Assembly: GCA_040510575.1 (NCBI GenBank)
Contig: JBEVIU010000071.1
Span: 1-6,755 of the forward strand
DNA: 6,755 nucleotides
Source: DASUMF01 sp040510575
GTDB lineage: Bacteria; Actinomycetota; Acidimicrobiia; IMCC26256; DASPTH01
Direction: 5' to 3'
This document shows positions 1 to 5,163 of this stretch, piece by piece. Position numbers and translations under genes: made by a program. The notes under the pieces are model-generated. The model saw nothing but the letters and a program-made list of their open reading frames with translations, made no database searches and was not told the DNA's origin. The first letter of the stretch is position 1. The number at the start of each line of letters is the position of its first letter.

Positions 1-132
1 CCCCACGGCAACCTCGCCCTCGTCGGGAACCCCAACCAACCCGACGGACTCCACCTCGTCCACCACGACCAACTCACCGCCGACGAAGCACGCCACTACG
101 GACTCCCACCACCCCGAAGACCGCGGGAATGA
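1..132 (+). CDS. C-terminal fragment of an unidentified protein (possibly HNH/DUF222-type)
   Basis: Frame 1 is open from the left edge to a TGA at 130-132 and gives 43 residues beginning PHGNLALVGNPNQPDG and ending PPPRRPRE. The Gly-Asn-Pro-Asn-x-Pro-Asp-Gly-Leu run followed by a short polar, proline-rich end reminds me of the tails of the multicopy actinobacterial DUF222/HNH endonucleases (the 13E12 repeat family). The HNH motif itself would lie upstream of the window, so this is only a guess. Codon choice (CAC, CAA, AAC, CCC, many C-ending and A-containing codons) gives a C-rich strand and looks unlike the G/C-balanced genes further right, which would suit an accessory gene. The reading frame and stop are seen directly; the function is not established. 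Confidence 0.45.
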   Translation, partial: PHGNLALVGNPNQPDGLHLVHHDQLTADEARHYGLPPPRRPRE

Positions 133-222
133 GAGCGCCAGACCGGCGTGACAACGCACGACAACGAGCGTGAGCCCGAGGCGCAAATCGCAGCCGTGGC
201 GGCGCACGCCCAACCGCACCTT

Positions 223-248
223 GACAACTGCATCGGACAACTGCATCG
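223..248. repeat. Perfect 13-bp tandem duplication (GACAACTGCATCG x2)
   Basis: GACAACTGCATCG at 223-235 is followed with no gap by an identical copy at 236-248. The first copy overlaps a TTGACA hexamer at 221-226, and the second ends inside the left arm of the inverted repeat at 247-275. It could be a slippage duplication or a doubled protein-binding site; the sequence does not decide between them. Confidence 0.85.
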
Positions 249-275
249 CACGTGCTGCGCTCACGAGCACGTGCG
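247..275. promoter_or_regulatory. 10-bp perfect inverted repeat made of two GCACGTGC palindromes; operator candidate
   Basis: CGCACGTGCT at 247-256 and AGCACGTGCG at 266-275 are exact reverse complements around a 9-base spacer. Each arm carries the self-complementary octamer GCACGTGC (248-255 and 267-274), and the centres are 19 bp apart, close to two helical turns. This suits two regulator dimers on one DNA face. It could also fold as an RNA stem-loop and end transcription of the gene at 1-132, but no T-run follows it. The repeat is seen directly; the operator role is inference. Confidence 0.5.
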
Positions 276-333
276 CACTGGCGACGCCCAGGCGCGGCGC
301 GCGGCGCCAGGCGTAGGATTTCGCGTCAGAACG

Positions 334-351
334 CGTTCGTACACTGACCCC
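334..351 (+). repeat. 18-bp direct repeat, copy 1 (possible promoter P1)
   Basis: CGTTCGTACACTGACCCC at 334-351 recurs exactly at 399-416, 65 bp downstream. The similarity continues loosely beyond it: GCGGTGCCGG occurs at 365-374 and GGCGGTGCCGG at 425-435, so an older duplication of the promoter/start region is likely. TACACT at 340-345 fits the actinobacterial -10 pattern TAnnnT. No convincing -35 hexamer is visible. Confidence 0.7.
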
Positions 352-398
352 CCAGGCGGGCGGCGCGGTGCCGGTCGTAGGGTGGCCGCTGAGAGGAC

Positions 399-416
399 CG
401 TTCGTACACTGACCCC
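399..416 (+). promoter_or_regulatory. 18-bp direct repeat, copy 2; candidate -10 for the EF-G-like gene
   Basis: This is the second exact copy of the 18-bp element. TACACT at 405-410 lies 11 bases before the GTG at 422, so transcription would begin about 3-5 bases ahead of the start codon and the mRNA would be almost leaderless. That fits the absence of an AGGAGG-like site here. The TGA at 410-412 within the repeat is in frame with the downstream gene and closes the frame upstream. Promoter function is inferred from hexamer position only; the -35 side is weak. Confidence 0.4.
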
Positions 417-421
417 GGGGG

Positions 422-2434
422 GTGGCGGTGCCGGCCAAGTCGTTCCCGACCGCACAGATCCGCAACGTCGCGCTCGTCGGGCACGGCGGCGCGGGGAAGA
501 CCTCGCTCGCCGAGGCGCTGCTGTTCACCTCCGGCGCCATCCCTCGCCTCGGGCGCGTGGAAGACGGCGCGACGGTCACCGACTTCGATCCCGAAGAGGC
601 TCGTCGAGGCATCTCGGTGTCGCTGGCGATTGCGCCGTTCGAGGTCGAGGGGGTCAAGGTCAACCTGCTCGACACACCTGGGTACGCCGACTTCATCGGC
701 GACGTCGCGGCAGCGCTGCGGGTCGCCGACCTCGCGGTGTTCGTCGTCTCCGCGGTCGAAGGCGTCGAGGTGCAGACCGTGGCGGCGTGGCGCATGGCCG
801 AGGAGCTCGACGTGCCGCGGGCGATCTTCGTGAACAAGCTCGACCGCGAACGGGCTTCGTTCGACCGGACGTTGGACCAGCTCAAGGAGGCGTTCGGAGC
901 CGGCGTCGCGCCGCTGCAGCTCCCGATCGGCGAGGAAGCGGAGTTCCGTGGCGTGATCGAGCTGCTCGACGACACCGCGATGACCTATGTCGACGGCAAA
1001 GGCACGTCGGGGCCGGTGCCTGCGGAGATGGAGCACAAGGAGCACTCCGTGCACGATGCGCTCATCGAAGGCATCGTGATCGGCGACGACGATCTCATGG
1101 AGCGCTATCTCGCCGACGACGCGATCAGCACCGACGAGCTCGCCGGCGCCCTGGCGTCCGGGGTGGCCCAGGGCACGGTCTTCCCGGTGCTGTGCGGGAG
1201 CGCCACCAAGTTGGTCGGCGTCGACCTCCTCGCGCACTTCATCGTGCGGGAAGCGCCGGCACCGCAGGCGGGCGACGGCGATCCCGTCGCCTTCGTGTTC
1301 AAGACGATCGTCGATCCATACGTCGGACGCGTGAACCTGTTCAAGGTGTTGCAGGGAACGGTGAAGGCCGACGCGACGCTCGCCAACGGCCGCACCCTCA
1401 CCGACGAGCGCCTCCACCAGCTCACCGTGATGCGCGGCAAGGAGCAGGAGACGGTGACTGAGGTGCTGCCCGGCGACATCGCGGCGGTGGCCAAGCTCAA
1501 CCACACCACGACCGGTGACGTGCTCGGCACGCGCGGCGCTTCACTCGCGGTCGAGCCGTTCGTCGCGCCCGAGCCGGTGCTGGCGGCCGCGATCCGTGCC
1601 AAGTCGAAGGGCGACGAGGACAAGCTCGCCAACGCGTTGCATCGACTGCTCGACGAGGACCCCGCGCTGCGACTCGAACGCAACGGCGAGACTCACCAGA
1701 CGTTGCTCTGGGGCATGGGCGAGACGCACCTCTCGATCGCGCTGGAACGACTGCACCGCAAGCTCGGCGTGGAGGTCGAGACCGACCCCGTGCTGGTCGC
1801 GTACCGCGAGACCATCACCAGCGAGGCGGAGGCCGAGGGGAAGTACAAGAAGCAGACCGGCGGTCACGGCCAGTTCGGCGTGGCGTTCGTTCGGGTCGAG
1901 CCCCTCGAACGAGGCGGCGGGTTCGAGTTCGTCGACAAGATCGTGGGCGGCGCGATCCCCCGCCAGTTCATCCCGGCGGTCGAGAAGGGGATCCACGAGA
2001 CGATGGAGCACGGCGGGGTGTTCGGCTTTCCCGTCGTCGACGCGAGGGTCACGTGCTTCGACGGGAAGTACCAATCCGTCGACTCGTCGGAGATGAGCTT
2101 CAGGATGGCGGGCTCGATCGGCTTCAAGGAGGCGATGGCGAAAGCCGACCCGATCCTCCTCGAACCGGTGAGCGAGCTCGTGATCACGGTGCCCGAGTCA
2201 CATCAGGGCGACATCATGGGCGACCTCAACTCGAAGCGCGGCCGCATCCAGGGCTCGAGCGCGGTCGGGCACGGCGAGGTGGAGATCGTCGCGACGGTGC
2301 CCACGTCGGAGGTGCTGCGCTACGCGATCGACCTGCGCTCGATCACCGGCGGACGCGGGCGCTTCGCCCTCACGCACTCGCACTACGACCCGCTGCCTGC
2401 GCACCTCAAGCCACCGGCAACGAACGGCGCCTGA
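422..2434 (+). CDS. fusA2: Elongation factor G-like translational GTPase (EF-G2/FusA2 type)
   Basis: This is a complete 670-residue protein with the full EF-G domain order, so it acts in the cytoplasm and probably on the ribosome. The G domain has the P-loop GHGGAGKT (20-27), switch I RRGIS (61-65), G3 DTPGY (84-88), NKLD (138-141) and CGSA (258-261). Domain II begins near 288, domain III near 385, domain IV runs about 455-575 (KKQTGGHGQFG), and domain V about 577-655 ends in the FusA-like ITGGRGRF. Canonical EF-G is near 700 residues with DTPGH in G3 and a His at the domain IV tip; here Tyr88 and Gln551 stand in those places. DTPGY is typical, as I recall, of the EF-G2 paralogues of actinobacteria, for which no normal ribosome-stimulated GTPase activity was found in mycobacteria. 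The start is GTG 422 or GTG 428 (giving MPAKSFPTAQIRN); an in-frame TGA at 410-412 excludes anything earlier. It ends 27 bp from a convergent gene. EF-G-like identity is certain; the specialised role is inference. Confidence 0.95.
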   Translation: MAVPAKSFPTAQIRNVALVGHGGAGKTSLAEALLFTSGAIPRLGRVEDGATVTDFDPEEARRGISVSLAIAPFEVEGVKVNLLDTPGYADFIGDVAAALRVADLAVFVVSAVEGVEVQTVAAWRMAEELDVPRAIFVNKLDRERASFDRTLDQLKEAFGAGVAPLQLPIGEEAEFRGVIELLDDTAMTYVDGKGTSGPVPAEMEHKEHSVHDALIEGIVIGDDDLMERYLADDAISTDELAGALASGVAQGTVFPVLCGSATKLVGVDLLAHFIVREAPAPQAGDGDPVAFVFKTIVDPYVGRVNLFKVLQGTVKADATLANGRTLTDERLHQLTVMRGKEQETVTEVLPGDIAAVAKLNHTTTGDVLGTRGASLAVEPFVAPEPVLAAAIRAKSKGDEDKLANALHRLLDEDPALRLERNGETHQTLLWGMGETHLSIALERLHRKLGVEVETDPVLVAYRETITSEAEAEGKYKKQTGGHGQFGVAFVRVEPLERGGGFEFVDKIVGGAIPRQFIPAVEKGIHETMEHGGVFGFPVVDARVTCFDGKYQSVDSSEMSFRMAGSIGFKEAMAKADPILLEPVSELVITVPESHQGDIMGDLNSKRGRIQGSSAVGHGEVEIVATVPTSEVLRYAIDLRSITGGRGRFALTHSHYDPLPAHLKPPATNGA

Positions 2435-2443
2435 CCGCCGGCG

Positions 2444-2463
2444 GACGCCAACGGTCCGGCGTC
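2444..2463. terminator. Weak hairpin between convergent genes; possible bidirectional terminator
   Basis: GACGCC (2444-2449) and GGCGTC (2458-2463) form a 6-bp inverted repeat around 8 bases. An alternative 5-bp pairing, CGGAC 2442-2446 with GTCCG 2454-2458, overlaps it. The only 27 bp between two converging genes would be the natural place for a shared terminator, and the right arm runs into the TGA of the minus-strand gene. There is no T-run on either strand, so support rests on position and modest symmetry. Confidence 0.3.
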
Positions 2464-4543
2464 AGCTCCCCTGCGCGCGCACCTTGGGGACGTCGGCAAG
2501 GGTCTCGGCACGGAGGCGCTTCACCCCGTCGGCACCGATCCGGTCGCGGAGATCGGTTGCGTAGTCGCGAAGGTCCCAGAACACGAGTTGGCCGTTGTCG
2601 CTGACCATCGGCTCGCCGAGCACCTCGGTCAGTGCATCCTCGCTCGGCGCGCCGTCTTCGTAGAACGCGAGGCGGTCGAGCATCAACCCCGAATAGCCGA
2701 CCGCGGCGATCCGGTCGAGGAAGTCGTCGACCGGGTGGGCGATCACGTTCTGTTGCCAGTCGGCGCCGCGGCCCCGTACACCACCCCACCCCCAGTTCAG
2801 GTCGCTGCTGTGCAGGTAGCCGCGCACGAGGTCGTACGGCCCGAGGTTGCCTTCCTGGGGCGCTTCGGGGAAGTAGCGGTACGGGAGCTGGAACACCGCC
2901 GGCGTGTCCGAATCGGAGCTCGCCAGCCGCTGGCCGTCGTGCAGGACGCGTTCGATCTTGTGCACGAACGCGTCGTCGCTGTTCCACCCGGCTTGCGCGA
3001 CCGCGTAGTCGGGGATCGACGCGGGCGACACCTGGTCGAGGATCCCGAAGAGGAGCACGAGGGCGAGACCGATCGCGATCACGGGCGTGCGCCACGCACG
3101 CGCCGGCAGGCGTCGGCCGATCCAGTCGAGGCCGAAGCCGACGGCCACGAAGGACGCGAACGCGATGAACACGACGATTCGGTTCCACGAGCGGATGTCA
3201 CGGAACCCTGCGCCGGAGATGAGCAACGACACGCCACTGATGGTCGCGACCAGGATCGCCCCGACCACGAGGATGCCGAGGGTGCGCAGCACCACGGTCG
3301 TGGTGAGGCCGTCGTCGGCCACACCATCGGCGGGTTCGTCATCGAGCTGCTCGTCATCAAGCTGCTCGTCATCAAGCTGCTCTTCATCGGGTGGCGCGCG
3401 AGCGGCGCGTGCGGTCGCGGCCTCGTCGCCGTCGGCGGTGGCGCCGGGCGCGTCCGCGCCCCGGCGCCGGCCCGCCACCAGGAGCGCGGCGAGGACGCCG
3501 AGAAACCCGAGGGCTCCGATGATGCCGAGGTGTTGGCCTTCCTCGCTCGGCACCGGCGTGAAGCGCGTGCTGTCGGCCTGGGTCTCGGCGAACGGCTCGA
3601 AGCGATGGTGCTCGATCGGGAGCAGGAGCTGCGAGACCTTGAGCCCCTCCGCCTCCGTCTCGTACGGCAGCCGACGGAACAACGCGTCATTGCTCCCTTC
3701 CTGCGCCCAGTAGATGAACGACGGGAGCAGGTTCACGAACGCGACCACAGCGATCGCGGCCAGCGCGACCGCGGCGGAGGCCGCCACGCGCATCCGCCGG
3801 TTGGCCAGCACGTCGACGAACGCCACGATCGCGAGGAGCACCACGGTGAACACGCCGTAGTACGAGCCGGTGGACGCGATCGCGACGCACGCGAGGAGCC
3901 ACAGGATCCCCGAGCGGTCGAACAGCCGTATGCGAAAGCCGCGCGGGCTGTCGCGCGCTTCGGTGAACGGCGGTCGTTCCGACACGGTGCGCAGCACCAG
4001 GTACACCGCGATCGGCACCACCCAGTACGCGCTGAGGAGGAGATGCGGCACGCCGCGCGCGAAGTGGTACGGCAAGAACGCGTAGAGCAAGGCGACGACG
4101 AACGACGTCGGCGCGCTCACCCGCAACCGGCGCAACACGAGGAACGCAGCGACGGCAACCGCCGCGAACGTGAGCACGAAGAACACGTTCACGGTCGTGC
4201 CGACATCGCCGAACACGACGCCGAGCACCTTGAGCACTGCGTAGTTGAGGTTGTCGAGCGACTGCGGGAGGTCGTACACCTGCTGGCCGAGCGGCCATCC
4301 GAGCGTCGGGTTCGACAGGTACCAGAGGTGGTCGATCCCGCCCTTGGCCATCATCAGGTAGAACGCGGCGTCGCGCGAGTACACGTAGTCGTTCATCGGC
4401 TCGTAGACCGACGCCAGCGGCACCGAGAGATCGGCGTTCCACAGCTCGAGCACCGGCACGAGGATGACGACCGATGCGAGCGCGACGAGCACCGACCCGA
4501 CGGTCAGGGAACGCTTGCTGGTGCTCGTCCACGGCCCCGACAC
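2462..4543 (-). CDS. Large 11-TM membrane protein, GT-C glycosyltransferase/sugar-translocase-like
   Basis: This is a 693-residue integral membrane protein. Hydrophobic segments lie near residues 13-33, 115-137, 144-162, 166-186, 212-228, 229-246, 252-273, 338-357, 415-440, 454-475 and 486-504. Arg-rich loops (RRLR 138-141, NRRMR 248-252, GRRRG 358-362, RRLPAR 477-482) fall consistently on one side. The first large outer loop (34-114) carries acidic residues including Asp52 and Asp58, and a C-terminal domain of about 190 residues lies outside. This layout matches GT-C glycosyltransferases that use polyprenyl-linked sugars, and YfhO-like proteins, but I recognise no diagnostic catalytic motif. 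The outer domain contains VFQLPYRYFPE near 550-560, a motif I associate with large actinobacterial membrane proteins annotated as sugar translocases. The inner loop 358-414 carries an acidic DDEQL repeat. The start is GTG 4541-4543; a TAG at 4568-4570 closes the frame upstream and no internal start precedes TM1. No Shine-Dalgarno is seen. A role in cell-envelope glycan assembly is inference. Confidence 0.85.
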   Translation of the reverse strand: MSGPWTSTSKRSLTVGSVLVALASVVILVPVLELWNADLSVPLASVYEPMNDYVYSRDAAFYLMMAKGGIDHLWYLSNPTLGWPLGQQVYDLPQSLDNLNYAVLKVLGVVFGDVGTTVNVFFVLTFAAVAVAAFLVLRRLRVSAPTSFVVALLYAFLPYHFARGVPHLLLSAYWVVPIAVYLVLRTVSERPPFTEARDSPRGFRIRLFDRSGILWLLACVAIASTGSYYGVFTVVLLAIVAFVDVLANRRMRVAASAAVALAAIAVVAFVNLLPSFIYWAQEGSNDALFRRLPYETEAEGLKVSQLLLPIEHHRFEPFAETQADSTRFTPVPSEEGQHLGIIGALGFLGVLAALLVAGRRRGADAPGATADGDEAATARAARAPPDEEQLDDEQLDDEQLDDEPADGVADDGLTTTVVLRTLGILVVGAILVATISGVSLLISGAGFRDIRSWNRIVVFIAFASFVAVGFGLDWIGRRLPARAWRTPVIAIGLALVLLFGILDQVSPASIPDYAVAQAGWNSDDAFVHKIERVLHDGQRLASSDSDTPAVFQLPYRYFPEAPQEGNLGPYDLVRGYLHSSDLNWGWGGVRGRGADWQQNVIAHPVDDFLDRIAAVGYSGLMLDRLAFYEDGAPSEDALTEVLGEPMVSDNGQLVFWDLRDYATDLRDRIGADGVKRLRAETLADVPKVRAQGS
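3336..3390 (-). repeat. 15-bp in-frame tandem repeat encoding DDEQL units
   Basis: On the plus strand the 15-bp unit TCGTCATCRAGCTGC occurs at 3336-3350, 3351-3365 and 3366-3380. The last two copies are identical and the first differs by one base. A decayed fourth copy begins at 3381 (TCTTCATCGG). On the coding strand it spells repeated Asp-Asp-Glu-Gln-Leu in the predicted cytoplasmic loop between TM8 and TM9 (about residues 386-403). Because the unit is five codons, gain or loss keeps the frame. Confidence 0.9.
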
Positions 4544-4550
4544 GGGGCCG
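4532..4550 (-). promoter_or_regulatory. 8-bp GC hairpin enclosing the GTG start of the large membrane protein
   Basis: CGGCCCCG (4532-4539) and CGGGGCCG (4543-4550) are perfect complements separated by ACA. Read on the minus strand, the GTG start codon (4543-4541) sits at the junction of the first arm and the three-base loop. If the transcript begins upstream, the start codon is presented in or locked by a very stable hairpin. If transcription starts at the codon, only the right half is transcribed and the symmetry could be a DNA site. It may also help terminate the upstream transcript. Confidence 0.5.
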
Positions 4551-4551
4551 G

Positions 4552-4557
4552 ACAGTA
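4552..4557 (-). promoter_or_regulatory. Candidate -10 hexamer TACTGT for the large membrane protein gene
   Basis: On the minus strand TACTGT ends 8 bases before the GTG at 4543, the spacing expected of a leaderless actinobacterial transcript. It follows directly after the terminator-like hairpin at 4564-4593, so the gene could have its own promoter. No clear -35 hexamer is seen. The support is position and TAnnnT pattern only. Confidence 0.3.
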
Positions 4558-4563
4558 ATCGAG

Positions 4564-4593
4564 GGACCTACGCGCCGGCCGCCGCGTCGGTCC
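4564..4593 (-). terminator. Terminator-like hairpin between the two membrane-protein genes
   Basis: Within the 74-bp gap, GGACC-T-ACGCG (4564-4574) pairs with CGCGT-C-GGTCC (4583-4593). This is an 11-position stem with one T/C mismatch and an 8-base GC loop. It begins 25 bases after the TGA of the small membrane gene in the minus direction. No T-run follows, as is common for high-GC actinobacterial hairpins, so partial termination or attenuation is as likely as full termination. Confidence 0.5.
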
Positions 4594-4617
4594 GCTCGGG
4601 AACGTCGCGCGTCGGGA

Positions 4618-5133
4618 TCAGCTCGTGGTGGCGGCGTCGAGGCCGTACTTCGACCAGTCCTCGGGGTTCGGTTCGGTGTACTCACCGAGGACGTGGCCGT
4701 CGACCGCATCGAGCTCGACCAGGCCGCGCATGGTCGGTGGCTCGTCGGCGCTGTAGAGCAGGATCCGCCACGCCGGGCGCGAGAGCAGGCCACGCCAAGC
4801 GAGTTGCGCGCTCGAGTGCCCCACCGCGAAGCCGGCCGTGCGCGACGCGATCAGCAGCGCCTCGGTCTGGTCGATCGCGAGCGGCCACGCCGTCGCGAAG
4901 TGGTACGCGGAGACGATGCCGAGGAAGATCGCGGCGCCGTAGAGCCCACCGGTGTCGGAGAGCAGCGCGCCGGCCAGGCACAGCACCGCGAGGACCGCAT
5001 ACATCGTGGCCGGGATGCGCCGCCGCCGCGGCGGCGGGAACAGGTAGGGCCCGACGTACGCCGTGACGTCGAGATCCTCCGGCAGGACGTCGACGGACTC
5101 GGACTCACCTGCGGGCGTGGCGGCCTCATTCAC
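4618..5133 (-). CDS. Small two-TM membrane protein of unknown function
   Basis: This encodes 171 residues. The first 35 are acidic and polar, followed by RRRR at 36-39, two hydrophobic segments at about 41-58 and 62-83, and a cytoplasmic tail of about 88 residues. The Arg cluster before TM1 predicts both ends inside. The tail contains TEALLIASRTAGFAVG (90-105), a Trp/Arg-rich stretch (112-123), and GLVELDAVDGHVLGEY (137-152), which looks like short beta strands with an Asp-Gly turn. I do not recognise the family. The gene begins with GTG at 5131-5133, 10 bases after the TAG of the HIT gene, so it is probably co-transcribed with thrS and the HIT gene. In many actinobacteria the place after this HIT gene is held by pgsA, which is not present here. 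No Shine-Dalgarno precedes the GTG; TAGCGT (5146-5141) lies 7 bases upstream and could act as a -10 for a leaderless message. It is very likely a real gene, with function unknown. Confidence 0.8.
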   Translation of the reverse strand: MNEAATPAGESESVDVLPEDLDVTAYVGPYLFPPPRRRRIPATMYAVLAVLCLAGALLSDTGGLYGAAIFLGIVSAYHFATAWPLAIDQTEALLIASRTAGFAVGHSSAQLAWRGLLSRPAWRILLYSADEPPTMRGLVELDAVDGHVLGEYTEPNPEDWSKYGLDAATTS

Positions 5134-5140
5134 GCCGCGA

Positions 5141-5163
5141 ACGCTACCGGCCTGATCGATCAG
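5141..5163 (-). promoter_or_regulatory. Candidate -10 (TAGCGT) plus 12-bp palindrome at the HIT gene end
   Basis: On the minus strand TAGCGT (5146-5141) ends 7 bases before the GTG of the small membrane gene, and its first three bases are the TAG stop of the HIT gene. Five bases further upstream is the perfect palindrome CTGATCGATCAG (5152-5163), placed where a promoter spacer would be, so it could be an operator. Both lie in or at the end of coding sequence (residues Asp-Arg-Ser of the HIT protein), so chance is a real alternative. Confidence 0.25.

Larger units (their letters stand above)
133..421. other. Repeat-rich intergenic region upstream of the EF-G-like gene
   Basis: No convincing gene lies in these 289 bases. 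Open frames here are short or are upstream extensions running out of frame into the EF-G-like gene. The stretch contains a 13-bp tandem duplication, a 10-bp inverted repeat, an 18-bp direct repeat with a TAnnnT hexamer in each copy, and an isolated TTGACA at 221-226 with no TAnnnT hexamer at the usual distance. It therefore looks regulatory. No tRNA or other structured RNA is recognisable. Confidence 0.6.

Noticed and set aside
135..149. Short hairpin just after the left-hand gene (CGCC/GGCG)
   Set aside because: The stem is only four base pairs, which is expected by chance at this GC content.
221..250. TTGACA at 221-226 as a -35 element
   Set aside because: No TAnnnT hexamer is found 16-18 bases downstream, and the TTGACA arises partly from the 13-bp repeat unit.
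148..1461. A 437-codon plus-strand frame starting in the intergenic region
   Set aside because: It overlaps the EF-G-like gene in another frame and encodes Arg/Gly/Ala-rich low-complexity sequence, which is a high-GC shadow.
326..1504. A 392-codon minus-strand frame opposite the EF-G-like gene
   Set aside because: It is antisense to a certain gene, and its composition is Arg/His/Asp-rich without recognisable motifs.
3336..3390. CRISPR-like array
   Set aside because: The 15-bp units are contiguous with no spacers and are in frame within a protein loop.
2588..4558. A 656-codon open frame on the plus strand antisense to the large membrane protein
   Set aside because: Its translation is dominated by Arg, His, Glu and Asp with no domain or hydrophobic pattern. 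It mirrors the GC-biased third positions of the minus-strand gene, which has coherent TM helices.
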